This document shows, piece after piece, positions 7,977-16,603 of a stretch of DNA of 64,000 nt. Source of the stretch: an uncultured Blautia sp. (GTDB lineage: Bacteria > Bacillota > Clostridia > Lachnospirales > Lachnospiraceae); assembly GCA_934394545.1 (NCBI GenBank), contig CAKRRG010000006.1, forward strand, positions 1 to 64,000. Reading direction: 5' to 3'. The notes beneath the pieces were generated by a model. That model saw nothing but the letters and a program-made list of their open reading frames with translations. It made no database searches and was not told the origin of the DNA. Position numbers and translations under genes: made by a program. How positions within the stretch are numbered: the stretch's first letter is position 1; each line of letters opens with the position of its first letter.

Positions 7977-9137
7977 TTACTTAGGCTGTCCTTTTTTATC
8001 TCTTTTTACTTTTAGTCTAGAATTGAAGATTTCCCTAATCTCCTTCTTTCCTTTTTCTGTATCTAATTCCTGTATGCTTATTTGACCTTTACTAATCTGA
8101 ACTAAAACAGCAATGTATGCTTCTCCCAATGCTGCTGTTAATGCCGCAGCTGTCGCAGCTGAAATAGCACCTCCAACTATAGAACCCGCTCCAGGTATGA
8201 TCTTTATTATTGCAGCGACAATCGTTTTGCCAAGTACTGTTGCCCCAGCTGTTCCAATTGTACCTGAAATAATAGTACTTAGAGTTCCTTTTGCAATCGG
8301 TAGGCCAAATGTCGTTGTTATCTTTGCCATCATTGCCAGTTCCTCTGGAACAAGTAATGCTGCGTCTGAAAATGGAATTGGACTTGCACCTGTAGCCGCA
8401 GCTGCTGCGGCAGCTACAGCTACTATAGAATTTGCTTTATCAACCTTCATTTTCAAGTCTACACATTGAATTGCAACAAAAGTCTTTTTTACTGATTCCG
8501 GAATTACTTGAAGGATTATTTCAGCCAATCGGTCTAATCCATAGGCTTTTGCAGTATAATCTTCATCAATTTCGTAATTCTCTGCCAAGACTGGAATAAT
8601 ATCAACCACGTTCAGATTTTCCATTTTAATCGCATTCAGCATTTCCTTAGCATCTCTTTTAGAATAAGATTGTGTCAAGACAATAATAATCGGTACATTA
8701 TACATTCCTGCACCATTTATAAACTTTTTCAAAAAATCAATTTCCGCTTGCTCAAAACGATGAACTGGTGTACTAACGCAGTAGCAAATACAGTGAATTG
8801 CTTGATCTAAGTTACCACTTCTTACACCTTTGGCAATCTCCCCTAAAATCTGATTTAAAAGATTATCTACATCATTTTCCCCATCTAATTCCAGACCAGG
8901 TACGTCATACAAAGCTAATGGGAATCCTTCTTTCTCTATTTTCTTGATTTCTTGCGTAACTGGTCGTCCAATACCTGTTTCAACAATTTTCTCACTGAAT
9001 AAATTATTAATTAAAGTACTCTTTCCAACCCCAGTTTTCCCCAATACCATTATATTGAATTTATTCAGACTTTTATATTCCTTTTGAATTGTTTGCAATA
9101 GCTCATGCGCCATTTCTTCTGTACTATAGTTCAGCAT
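7977..9137 (-). CDS. GTPase with C-terminal DUF697-like hydrophobic domain
   Basis: The 386-residue protein has a P-loop GKTGVGKST (about residues 33-41), switch II DVPGLELDG and a hydrophobic strand IIIVLTQSYSKRD where the NKxD motif would be (the N/K pair is replaced, TQSY). After about residue 225 come long alanine- and glycine-rich hydrophobic stretches (SIVAVAAAAAAATGASPIPF, GTIGTAGATVLGKTIVAAII), as in DUF697 domains of GTPases thought to act at membranes. The last 40 residues are charged. The small membrane protein upstream overlaps it by 14 bases, pointing to translational coupling. The role is unknown; immunity-type or envelope GTPases are possibilities. Confidence 0.78.
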   Translation of the reverse strand: MLNYSTEEMAHELLQTIQKEYKSLNKFNIMVLGKTGVGKSTLINNLFSEKIVETGIGRPVTQEIKKIEKEGFPLALYDVPGLELDGENDVDNLLNQILGEIAKGVRSGNLDQAIHCICYCVSTPVHRFEQAEIDFLKKFINGAGMYNVPIIIVLTQSYSKRDAKEMLNAIKMENLNVVDIIPVLAENYEIDEDYTAKAYGLDRLAEIILQVIPESVKKTFVAIQCVDLKMKVDKANSIVAVAAAAAAATGASPIPFSDAALLVPEELAMMAKITTTFGLPIAKGTLSTIISGTIGTAGATVLGKTIVAAIIKIIPGAGSIVGGAISAATAAALTAALGEAYIAVLVQISKGQISIQELDTEKGKKEIREIFNSRLKVKRDKKGQPK

Positions 9138-9351
9138 TTTCCTTCTCCTTTTTCAGACTATCTGTTTTTACAATTTCCGGTCCCCAGTCATCTTCATTTT
9201 TTGGTTTTTGTTTTACTTTTTGTTTGTATAGCTTACTTGCGCTCCATTCCATTACCTTTGGAACTACAACAAATGCAGCCGCAGTAAGCACAATGCTTCC
9301 AACAACATATGTTGTTTTACTTTTCTTTTCGCTCCTATGATTGTCTCCCAT
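9124..9351 (-). CDS. Small single-pass membrane protein, first gene of the GTPase operon
   Basis: The 75-residue protein starts MGDNHRSEKKSKTTYVVGSI; one hydrophobic helix of about 20 residues (VVGSIVLTAAAFVVVPKVM) is followed by a highly charged tail (KQKVKQKPKNEDD, SLKKEKENAEL). An ATG 24 bases further up exists, but GAGGTGG is right before 9351 and the promoter leaves little room for the longer start. Its last 14 bases overlap the start of the GTPase. No family is recognised. A membrane partner or anchor for the GTPase is the simplest reading. Confidence 0.7.
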   Translation of the reverse strand: MGDNHRSEKKSKTTYVVGSIVLTAAAFVVVPKVMEWSASKLYKQKVKQKPKNEDDWGPEIVKTDSLKKEKENAEL

Positions 9352-9395
9352 AAAACCACCTCGTACATTTATCATTCGTTCTTGAAGTTGTCTTT

Positions 9396-9424
9396 ATTAT
9401 ACGCTTTTTTAGTTTTATTTTCAA
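9396..9424 (-). promoter_or_regulatory. Sigma-A promoter of the GTPase operon
   Basis: Minus strand: -35 TTGAAA, spacer of exactly 17, -10 TATAAT. It lies 45 bases before the chosen start of the small membrane protein and faces the divergent XRE regulator gene, which could repress it. Confidence 0.75.
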
Positions 9425-9490
9425 CAACGTTATAGTTTATTTTGTGCTGCATATTCTTGCTAAAATAGCAGTAAAGGAGAGACCGATAAC

Positions 9491-9823
9491 ATGAAAAATT
9501 TAAAGACTTTACGCCTATCCAAAAACTTAAGTCAGCAACAGCTGGCATTGCGTTTAGACCTCTCACAGCAAACTATATACAAATACGAAAACCAAATTAC
9601 TGAACCAGATATTGCAACCTTAATCAAATTAGCAGATTATTTTAATACATCTGTGGATTACCTTATTGGCAATACCGATAATCCACAGCGTCCTGGAGCT
9701 TATAACGAAGAAAATCTCACGGATGCAGAACTACAGCATCTTAGAATGTATCGTAATTTATCAGATAATATTCAGTCTTCCCTTGACAATCTGATATTTG
9801 AATTTTCAAAACACAGCCTATAA
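9491..9823 (+). CDS. XRE-family helix-turn-helix regulator
   Basis: The first 60 residues are a Cro/C1-type HTH: MKNLKTLRLSKNLSQQQLAL, RLDLSQQTIYKYENQITEPD, LIKLADYFNTSVDYLIGN. The tail of about 45 residues is helical and may mediate dimerisation. AAGGAGAG precedes the ATG. The gene is divergent from the GTPase operon, whose promoter is in the 115-base gap, so it may control that operon. It ends at a good terminator. The target is not known. Confidence 0.88.
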   Translation: MKNLKTLRLSKNLSQQQLALRLDLSQQTIYKYENQITEPDIATLIKLADYFNTSVDYLIGNTDNPQRPGAYNEENLTDAELQHLRMYRNLSDNIQSSLDNLIFEFSKHSL

Positions 9824-9864
9824 ACATAAAAATGATTTTTTATAGACAGATTCATTAACTTAAG

Positions 9865-9899
9865 CAGCTTGGGACTAAAACCAAGCTGTTTTTATTTTC
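9865..9899 (+). terminator. Rho-independent terminator after the XRE gene
   Basis: Stem CAGCTTGG / CCAAGCTG with an 8-base loop, followed by TTTTTATTTT. It follows the XRE gene on the plus strand and also lies just after the convergent excisionase-like gene. Confidence 0.85.
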
Positions 9900-9909
9900 T
9901 ACTATCCAT

Positions 9910-10092
9910 TCAAACTCTGTCTGCTTTTGCCAAATATTCCTCCAAATCCGCTTTTCGTATTCTCCATCTGCCTCTAACCTTAAAAGCCTTTAACTCTTCC
10001 TGTTTTATCATGTTCAATATCGTTGTTCTTCCAATGTGCAGTAGTTCCTGACACTGAATCAATGTTAATATTTCGGGTATTGTTTCTAACAT
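9910..10092 (-). CDS. Excisionase-family DNA-binding protein
   Basis: A 60-residue winged-helix protein: ILTLIQCQELLHIGRTTILN, MIKQEELKAFKVRGRWRIRK, DLEEYLAKADRV. This matches the MerR-like excisionase fold (helix-turn-helix domain group 17) in which LxxGRxTIxxxIxxGxLxAxKVGRxWRI is the hallmark. In mobile elements such proteins direct the integrase toward excision. The start at 10092 is supported by GGAGCGG; a longer frame starting at 10173 has no such signal. It lies 8 kb from the integrase at 18.4-19.8 kb on the same strand, which is unusual for an int-xis pair, so it might instead regulate the neighbouring rep-like gene. Confidence 0.8.
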   Translation of the reverse strand: MLETIPEILTLIQCQELLHIGRTTILNMIKQEELKAFKVRGRWRIRKADLEEYLAKADRV

Positions 10093-10174
10093 AGCGCCCG
10101 CTCCTTCCTTAATGATATTCTTATCTGACTGTTTGTCGTCATTTATACACAAAAAATCTTTTTCATATAACACT

Positions 10175-10187
10175 ACCGTAATACGGT
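10175..10187. promoter_or_regulatory. Small palindrome, possible operator
   Basis: ACCGTA-A-TACGGT, a perfect 6-base palindrome around one base, in the gap between the excisionase-like gene and the rep-like gene. Position and symmetry suit a dimeric repressor; the binder is unknown. Confidence 0.4.
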
Positions 10188-10216
10188 GTATAAATCACAC
10201 CACATAAGTTCCATTA

Positions 10217-10272
10217 TATATACCTTACAGAAATCTTTTTTTCATATATACCTTACAGAAATCTTTTTTTCA
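10217..10272. repeat. Two perfect 28-base tandem repeats
   Basis: The unit (10217-10244, repeated at 10245-10272) starts TATATACCTTACAG and ends with a T-run and CA. The copies are identical and directly joined. They lie about 100 bases before the rep-like gene and beside the excisionase-like gene. Iterons for a replication initiator, or arm sites for an excisionase or integrase, are both reasonable. Confidence 0.85.
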
Positions 10273-10373
10273 ACCAAAATATACTCTACCGATGCAGTAT
10301 CATCCACCCAGAGTGAAAATTGGCGAAATCAAGAATGCGTGTACTAAAACCCCAAAACAGGAGGAAATAGGAA

Positions 10374-11528
10374 ATGAACCAAGTGTTACTCCAGCAAGAA
10401 AACAATGCCGCAATGGCAATACATACCTTTACCTATGGATTTCGAGTTTCTTCGGAAACTTACTTTGCGCTCTTTGATCTATTGATAAAAAAAAGAGCGG
10501 CACACAAAACAGATTACTTCGTAAAATATACCACTACAGATTATCGTTCTTTAGGTATAAACAGGATAGAATTTACAACATATGATCCCCAAAGCTATAA
10601 TCCGGTATATTATATTAACTTTACGATCAATCCTCGCATATTGACCGGCGAATATACGAAACTATACACCCGTATCATTGAAAAAGCTAATCTAAAAAAG
10701 CTTCCCATCACTGTCAGTTCTGTATTAACGAAATTATGTAATATAAGTGAAAATATATTGAACGATGGTAAATTTCGCAGAATCGACTACTGTTGTAACC
10801 TATGGTTTTACGACCAGGAAACAGCTGAAATATATTTATATTTACTCAAACAAGCTAAAATTCCTCATCGTTTCAAAGTAAAAAAATATTATAATCAAAA
10901 ACAGAAAAGAAGTACTCCTGAAACCTTCGCTATTACGATCAGTTGTAAAAGTTATGAGCTTTCAATATATTTGAAATATCCACAGCTACAGATAAAAAAT
11001 GCTCAGGGATACCTGGACGATCCGCAAGAGCTCTACAATGCTCTTGGACAGCTCCGAATAGAATTACGTGAACAACGTACAAAACTATTAAGTGATAAAA
11101 AGAAATGTCATTGTACAGAATCAGAACTATTAGATGGCACCAATACACGTCCTCGTGAAACTCTGTGCAGGCTTCTGAAGCAAATGTACGGTGCTGGTGA
11201 TTTTCTACTGTATAACGATGCTCGTGAACAAATTGCGAACAGCCGTTACTCAAAGGGAGTAAAACGTAAAATGTTAAATGTATTATGTGCAGTCAAAAAA
11301 AGACATGGACTTGATTCACAAAAAAATCACCTTGATCCAGATATACTTTCCGGTGCCATGCCTTATTTTAATGAACTTGACATTTCTCCAATAACTCTCT
11401 CAGAGAAAAAAGCAAAATATTGCAGTGAAGAAGTATTCCCAAATCCGTTAAAATATATCCAAGGTGAAACAATGGATCTGTTGGCGGACACAGATGTCCT
11501 GCAAGTAGATCAGCTGGACAATAATTAA
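10374..11528 (+). CDS. Candidate replication initiator protein of a mobile element
   Basis: The 384-residue protein has no firm family match. Features: IHTFTYGFRVSSETYFALFD near the start; a central motif GKFRRIDYCCNLWFYDQETA (about residues 131-150), which resembles the RxDY strand of plasmid and phage replication initiators; and RIELREQRTKLLSDKK downstream. The rest is basic, with many K and Y residues, as in DNA-binding proteins. It has a strong Shine-Dalgarno (AGGAGGAAATAGGAA). Tandem 28-base repeats and an excisionase-like gene lie directly upstream, an arrangement seen in integrative elements with a Rep. A relaxase-like or other DNA-binding role cannot be excluded. Confidence 0.5.
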   Translation: MNQVLLQQENNAAMAIHTFTYGFRVSSETYFALFDLLIKKRAAHKTDYFVKYTTTDYRSLGINRIEFTTYDPQSYNPVYYINFTINPRILTGEYTKLYTRIIEKANLKKLPITVSSVLTKLCNISENILNDGKFRRIDYCCNLWFYDQETAEIYLYLLKQAKIPHRFKVKKYYNQKQKRSTPETFAITISCKSYELSIYLKYPQLQIKNAQGYLDDPQELYNALGQLRIELREQRTKLLSDKKKCHCTESELLDGTNTRPRETLCRLLKQMYGAGDFLLYNDAREQIANSRYSKGVKRKMLNVLCAVKKRHGLDSQKNHLDPDILSGAMPYFNELDISPITLSEKKAKYCSEEVFPNPLKYIQGETMDLLADTDVLQVDQLDNN

Positions 11529-11618
11529 CGCATAGTATTTGAAATCTCCAAAAATACAGCTTATTGTTAGATTATATATTACAACGTCTCCAGTTTTGTT
11601 GCTAGTATTGACCCTTAA

Positions 11619-11698
11619 TCTCACATATAATACAGTAATTCAATATATTTTCGTAGAGTTCATTGATTTTTCTCACAATTACTGTTATTATTCTCACA
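11619..11698. promoter_or_regulatory. Three TCTCACA repeats before the second XRE gene
   Basis: Copies at 11619-11625, 11671-11677 and 11692-11698, the last two spaced by 21 bases (two helical turns), end 13 bases before the regulator start. They could be autoregulatory operator half-sites. The same gap (11529-11711) holds nothing else I can name. Confidence 0.4.
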
Positions 11699-11711
11699 TG
11701 GAGGTAATAAT

Positions 11712-12146
11712 ATGAACGGTGAAAGACTAAAAAAGGCAAGAAAAGCTTGTGGGTATACTCAAGTTTCTCTTGCAAAGGCTCTAAATGTTTCAAAGGGTTC
11801 TGTAGCAATGTGGGAAACGGGAAAACGGAATCCAGAATTTGAAACTCTGGAAGCATTGCTTTCTTTGTTAAATGTATCTTATGACTATTTGACTGGTAAA
11901 TCAAAGGAAACAGCACATAATACCTTAATAACTGACGAAAAGAAAAAGCTTTCGGCATGGACGGTTGAAGATGAACTGTATGATACCTTCCGCAAATTCC
12001 TGGCACTGGATCCTTATGGCATAAACGCAGCAACACAGGTAATCATGAGTGAATATCAACGGTGTTCTGCTCAAAAAACATTGGTGCAAAATAGTGCCTA
12101 TACCCTCTCAATTGATCTTAATAAAAGCACCTCCAATGCCGAATAA
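11712..12146 (+). CDS. XRE-family regulator heading the type III R-M genes
   Basis: The 144-residue protein has an N-terminal HTH (MNGERLKKARKACGYTQVSL, LNVSKGSVAMWETGKRNPEF, LLSLLNVSYDYLTGKS) and a C-terminal part of about 75 residues with no recognised fold. It ends 21 bases before the methylase and shares its strand, so it is likely co-transcribed with mod and res. In many R-M systems a small HTH controller protein times expression; here that is inferred from position only. A clear GGAGG precedes the ATG. Confidence 0.85.
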   Translation: MNGERLKKARKACGYTQVSLAKALNVSKGSVAMWETGKRNPEFETLEALLSLLNVSYDYLTGKSKETAHNTLITDEKKKLSAWTVEDELYDTFRKFLALDPYGINAATQVIMSEYQRCSAQKTLVQNSAYTLSIDLNKSTSNAE

Positions 12147-12167
12147 ATAATAAAGGAGCATTCTACC

Positions 12168-13847
12168 ATGCCAACATTAGACTGGATTGGCAAGAGCAAA
12201 GTAGTAAATCATCATTTAGATGTACCTTACTGTGTTCTTGACCGCAAATATAGCTTTGACGAAAACGGACAACATGAAGAAGATAATGGCAGTGAAAATA
12301 TGATTATCCATGGAGATAATCTGCTTGCACTAAAAAGTCTTCTGCCTCAATATGAAGGACGCATAAAATGTATCTACATTGATCCGCCATATAATACTGG
12401 AGAAGAAGGATGGGTTTATAATGATAATGTGAATGATCCACAAATAAAAAAATGGCTCGGTGAAACGGTTGGCAAACAAGGGGAAGATCTGAGTCGTCAT
12501 GATAAGTGGCTATGCATGATGTATCCGCGACTAAGATTATTACAAAAATTACTAGCTGAAGATGGAGTTATCTTTATAAATATAGGTGAAGATGAACATT
12601 CAAATCTAAAATTGATATGTGATGAAATTTTTAGTGCAAGAAATTATATAACTGACTTTAGTAGACAAATGAAATCAGGCGGTGCAAAAGGGCACTATTA
12701 TACACCTAGCCTTGACTATATTCTAGCATATGCAAAGAATATTAATGTTTTACCATACTTTAGAGCTGTCATGACTCAAAAACAAATTAAAACCTTCTAT
12801 AAATTTACACAACAAGAAGGTTCCAGAAAAGGAGAATTGTACGGTGAAGAGAGGCTGTTTAAATCTAGTCTTGAAGCTCGTGCTAATCAAAGATATTATA
12901 TACAATGTCCAGATGGAACATTCGCAATCCCTCCTGGGGATAGTCTTCCTAACAAACTTGAAGAAGGATTAATAGTAACACCATTAAAAACTGATAAAGT
13001 TTGGAAATGGATTTACCCACGATATAAAAAAGAGCTTGAAGCTGGAAATATTGTTTTTAAAAAGACTTCAACTTCTGGATTAGTAGATCAAAATGGTAAT
13101 AAAAGTACATGGAATATCTATAACAAACTTTGGCTGAGTGAGCAACAACAAAAAGGAGTGGTTCCCTCAAATTTAATTACAGAATATGAAAATCGACAAA
13201 GCGCAGCTGAATTAAAGAATTTGCAATTAAATTTCAACTATGCTAAACCAGTAAGGTTAATCGAGTATATGTTAAGAATTTCGCAACAAGACACTAATTC
13301 CATCATTCTTGACTCTTTTGCAGGCTCTGGTACTACCGCTCACGCTGTTCTAAACATGAACAAAATAGACGGTGGTAACCGCAAATTCATTCTGGTGGAA
13401 ATGGGTAATTATGCTGATACCATCACCGCTGAACGAGTAAAGCGTGTAATAAATGGCTATGGCACCGAAAAAAATGCTACTGAAGGCACGGGTGGAAATT
13501 TTAGCTACTATGAACTTGGTGACTCCATCTTTGATGGAGAAGCACTAAATGCTTCCATTGGTCTTGATGACATTCGCAAATATGTATATTTTACAGAAAC
13601 CCAGCAGAAGCTTGAGCCACTCCACACTGAAGAGCCTTGCTATATGGGCACACATATGGATGTCGCTTACTATTTTAATTACGAAAAAGGAAGCACTACT
13701 ACACTGAACAGAGATTTCTTACACACAATAAAAACAAAGGCAGATGAATATGTAATTTATGCCGATCTCTGTACGCTCAGTCAACGTGAACTAGAAAAAT
13801 GGCATATTTCATTCAAAAAAATACCTCGTGACATCAAAAGAATGTAA
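12168..13847 (+). CDS. mod: Type III restriction-modification DNA adenine methyltransferase (Mod)
   Basis: The 559-residue protein is a beta-class N6-adenine methylase: NMIIHGDNLLALKSL, catalytic motif IV IYIDPPYNTG (DPPY at residues 72-75), RHDKWLCMMYPRLRLLQKLL, then a variable region (about 160-330) that should hold target recognition, and AdoMet-binding motif I LDSFAGSGTTAHAVL (FAGSGTT at 384-390) near the C-terminal third. The motif order IV before I fits type III Mod subunits, which give sequence specificity to both methylation and cleavage. AAGGAGC lies before the ATG. The res gene follows after 15 bases. Confidence 0.93.
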   Translation: MPTLDWIGKSKVVNHHLDVPYCVLDRKYSFDENGQHEEDNGSENMIIHGDNLLALKSLLPQYEGRIKCIYIDPPYNTGEEGWVYNDNVNDPQIKKWLGETVGKQGEDLSRHDKWLCMMYPRLRLLQKLLAEDGVIFINIGEDEHSNLKLICDEIFSARNYITDFSRQMKSGGAKGHYYTPSLDYILAYAKNINVLPYFRAVMTQKQIKTFYKFTQQEGSRKGELYGEERLFKSSLEARANQRYYIQCPDGTFAIPPGDSLPNKLEEGLIVTPLKTDKVWKWIYPRYKKELEAGNIVFKKTSTSGLVDQNGNKSTWNIYNKLWLSEQQQKGVVPSNLITEYENRQSAAELKNLQLNFNYAKPVRLIEYMLRISQQDTNSIILDSFAGSGTTAHAVLNMNKIDGGNRKFILVEMGNYADTITAERVKRVINGYGTEKNATEGTGGNFSYYELGDSIFDGEALNASIGLDDIRKYVYFTETQQKLEPLHTEEPCYMGTHMDVAYYFNYEKGSTTTLNRDFLHTIKTKADEYVIYADLCTLSQRELEKWHISFKKIPRDIKRM

Positions 13848-13862
13848 AGGAGAGATGGATAA

Positions 13863-16505
13863 ATGAAATTAAAAAATTATCAGGAAACCGTTTTGCAAGA
13901 TTTATCCACTTTTATTGATGAAGTTGATTGTGAAAACGATATTATAAAAGGCTGGAAAAAGTACTGGGGGAATAAGGATATTCCTGTTGGATTTAACGGC
14001 GTCCCGGACTATCAAAATAAAATAGAAAACACACCTCATGTGTGCATAAAAGTTCCTACAGGCGGTGGTAAAACTTTTATAGCCTGCTCTGCTGTAAAAA
14101 CAATATTTGAACATTTTCCAGTCAACAAACCCAAAGTAGTTGTATGGCTCGTGCCATCCGATTCAATTCTTACCCAGACACTCCGTACTTTATCAGATGT
14201 AAACCATCCATACCGCCAGCGTTTGGACATGGATTTTGCCGGACGTGTAGGTGTTTATACTAAAGAAATGCTGCTGAACGGACAAAATTTTTCCCCAGAT
14301 AGTGTCCGTGAAATGCTGACAATCTGTGTATTGAGCTATTCCTCTCTGCGTATTGACAGTAGAAAAAAAGATGTCCGCAAAGTCTATCAGGAAAATGGAA
14401 ATCTTTTCCGCTTTGCTGAACAATTCGATGACGAATCCGTATTACTTGCGGATACCCCGGATACTGCACTAATTCAGATTCTGCGATTCCTCTCTCCTGT
14501 AACTGTAGTTGATGAAAGCCACAATGCAGGATCTACTCTTAGTGCCGAAATGCTCAATAACCTAAATCCATCTTTTATATTGGAATTGACAGCAACACCT
14601 CGCAGCACCAGTAATATCATCTCTTATGTGGATGCCAGGGAACTAAAAAAAGAAAATATGGTTAAACTACCTGTTGTTGTATTCAACAGAAACAGCAGAC
14701 AGGCGGTTATTCAGGATGCAATTCAGCTTCGCGGCAATCTAGAAAAACAAGCCAACGCCGAGCAGATTTCTGGTGGAAAATATATCCGTCCAATTGTGCT
14801 ATTTCAGGCACAGCCAAAAATCAATGAAGAAAGCGATACCTTCGATAAAATCAGAGAACTTTTAGTTGAGATGGGCATTCCAAAGGAACAAATTGCTGTT
14901 AAAACTTCAAAAGTAGATGATCTTGGAAATATCGATTTGCTTAGTCCAAACTGTGAAATTCGATATATCATTACTGTTAATGCGCTCAAAGAAGGCTGGG
15001 ATTGCCCATTTGCATACATCCTTGCTTCTCTTGCTAACAAAACCTCCAAAGTAGATGTTGAACAGATTCTCGGTAGAATCCTACGTCAGCCATATGCAAA
15101 GCAACATATAGCACCGCTTTTAAACACCTCGTATGTACTAACCTGCTCGAACGATTTTCATTCTACTCTGGACAGCATTATTGTGGGGTTGAATAAATCC
15201 GGTTTCAGCCGGAAAGACTACCGTATTGCAGAGGATTTGCCTCCTCAGGAGACACCAGAACAGCCCGAACCAGTTCAGGAAACATTTTCACCAGAACTGC
15301 TTCAAACTGAAAAAGCCGATTGCTTTGACGATGTAAATCCAACGGAAGTTCAACAGTTTCTCCTTGCAACAGGAGCATCCGAAAATGCAGCTGCAAATCC
15401 CGGGAAAATGCACACTACTCTTACCTCCATGATTACTGCGGCTACGGCTCAGTCTGAAAAATATACAGCAGAGATAAATGCCACCAAAGATAGCTTCTTC
15501 ACAGGAGGTGAGCTTGGAGAAATGTTAAATCAAAATACAATACAAAGTCAATATCTGGAAGAAGTTACAAATTTAAGAATACCGCAATTTTATATCAAAG
15601 GTGAACCAGACTTATTTGGCAGTACATACGAGTTTTTGGAGCCCGAAAACCTATCTGAGGGATTCTCACTGTCCGGACAGGATGCCCAGATTAGTTTTGA
15701 ACTGGCAACCGGAGAAATGTATCAAGTTGATATTCAAGAACAGGGGGAAGCCGTTCCAAAATACAAACGTATCTCCCAGCCTGATATTACATACATCCGA
15801 AAATATCTGGAAAGCCTGCCTCCAGAAAACAGACTACGTCAATGTACATCCTTAATTGCTGCACAAATTAATAAAAATAACCGATATGCTACATCTGACA
15901 TAGAAAACTATGTGCGCAGGGTTGTTAATGGTATGACTGAAAATGAGTTGGCTACTATGGAAACCGCCATCCCTGTATACGCAAGAAAAATACAGAAAAA
16001 AATTGAAACTCTTGAAAATACATACCGTAATAAGCAGTTTAAAAAATGGCTGGACAGCGGAAAAATCGTATGCCGTGATTCATATGCTCTCAAACCTGTA
16101 ATCACTCCATCTTCCACGATCGACTCAATCCCTTATTCTCTCTATGAAGCTGAAAAGGATGACATGAATGACTTCGAACGAAAAGTAATTGATATCATTG
16201 TTGGCACAGATAACATCCGATGGTGGCACAGAATTATTGAACGAAAGGACTTCTACATAAACGGCTATCTCAATCATTATCCAGATTTTATGGTAATGAT
16301 GAAATCCGGGAAATTTATTCTGGTTGAAGCCAAAGGTGATTATCTTGATGGAGATGACAGCAAATCTAAGCTGGAACTCGGCAGAAAATGGCAGGAACAG
16401 GCGGGACGCATTTATCGCTACTTTATGGTTTTTAACAACAAAGAACTCGATATGGACGGTGCATACACTCTCGATAGATTTGCTGACATTATAAAAGAAA
16501 TTTAA
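13863..16505 (+). CDS. res: Type III restriction enzyme, Res helicase-nuclease subunit
   Basis: The 880-residue protein starts with MKLKNYQETVLQDL and a Walker A CIKVPTGGGKTFIA (GGGKT at 67-71), then a DESH box VVDESHNAGS (217-220), LELTATPRSTSN and the helicase motif VEQILGRILRQPYAK. At the C terminus YPDFMVMMKSGKFILVEAKG gives a PD-(D/E)XK nuclease site (P807 D808, E822 and K824). This is the normal Res layout: ATP-dependent translocase plus endonuclease that needs Mod. All key motifs are intact, so the system looks functional. It is followed by a hairpin terminator shared with the convergent HEPN gene. Confidence 0.93.
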   Translation: MKLKNYQETVLQDLSTFIDEVDCENDIIKGWKKYWGNKDIPVGFNGVPDYQNKIENTPHVCIKVPTGGGKTFIACSAVKTIFEHFPVNKPKVVVWLVPSDSILTQTLRTLSDVNHPYRQRLDMDFAGRVGVYTKEMLLNGQNFSPDSVREMLTICVLSYSSLRIDSRKKDVRKVYQENGNLFRFAEQFDDESVLLADTPDTALIQILRFLSPVTVVDESHNAGSTLSAEMLNNLNPSFILELTATPRSTSNIISYVDARELKKENMVKLPVVVFNRNSRQAVIQDAIQLRGNLEKQANAEQISGGKYIRPIVLFQAQPKINEESDTFDKIRELLVEMGIPKEQIAVKTSKVDDLGNIDLLSPNCEIRYIITVNALKEGWDCPFAYILASLANKTSKVDVEQILGRILRQPYAKQHIAPLLNTSYVLTCSNDFHSTLDSIIVGLNKSGFSRKDYRIAEDLPPQETPEQPEPVQETFSPELLQTEKADCFDDVNPTEVQQFLLATGASENAAANPGKMHTTLTSMITAATAQSEKYTAEINATKDSFFTGGELGEMLNQNTIQSQYLEEVTNLRIPQFYIKGEPDLFGSTYEFLEPENLSEGFSLSGQDAQISFELATGEMYQVDIQEQGEAVPKYKRISQPDITYIRKYLESLPPENRLRQCTSLIAAQINKNNRYATSDIENYVRRVVNGMTENELATMETAIPVYARKIQKKIETLENTYRNKQFKKWLDSGKIVCRDSYALKPVITPSSTIDSIPYSLYEAEKDDMNDFERKVIDIIVGTDNIRWWHRIIERKDFYINGYLNHYPDFMVMMKSGKFILVEAKGDYLDGDDSKSKLELGRKWQEQAGRIYRYFMVFNNKELDMDGAYTLDRFADIIKEI

Positions 16506-16562
16506 CTCCACTAAATATTGGGGTGGGAGAAAGCTTATTTGATACCATATCATTTTTTGACT

Positions 16563-16594
16563 AAGAGGAAAGCCATAGTTTTGACTTTCCTCTT
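16563..16594. terminator. Bidirectional terminator between res and the HEPN gene
   Basis: Perfect 10-base arms AAGAGGAAAG / CTTTCCTCTT with a 12-base loop in the 98-base gap between two convergent genes. Confidence 0.7.
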
Positions 16595-16603
16595 AATCAT
16601 TAA

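Noticed and set aside
8113-8469. 118-codon plus-strand alanine-rich frame
   Set aside because: Complement of the alanine- and glycine-rich part of the GTPase gene; codon bias makes it open by chance.
10217-10272. CRISPR array
   Set aside because: Only two directly joined repeats with no spacers; no cas genes anywhere in the window.
10292-10477. 61-codon plus-strand frame before the rep-like gene
   Set aside because: Overlaps the rep-like gene start, lacks a signal and looks non-protein.
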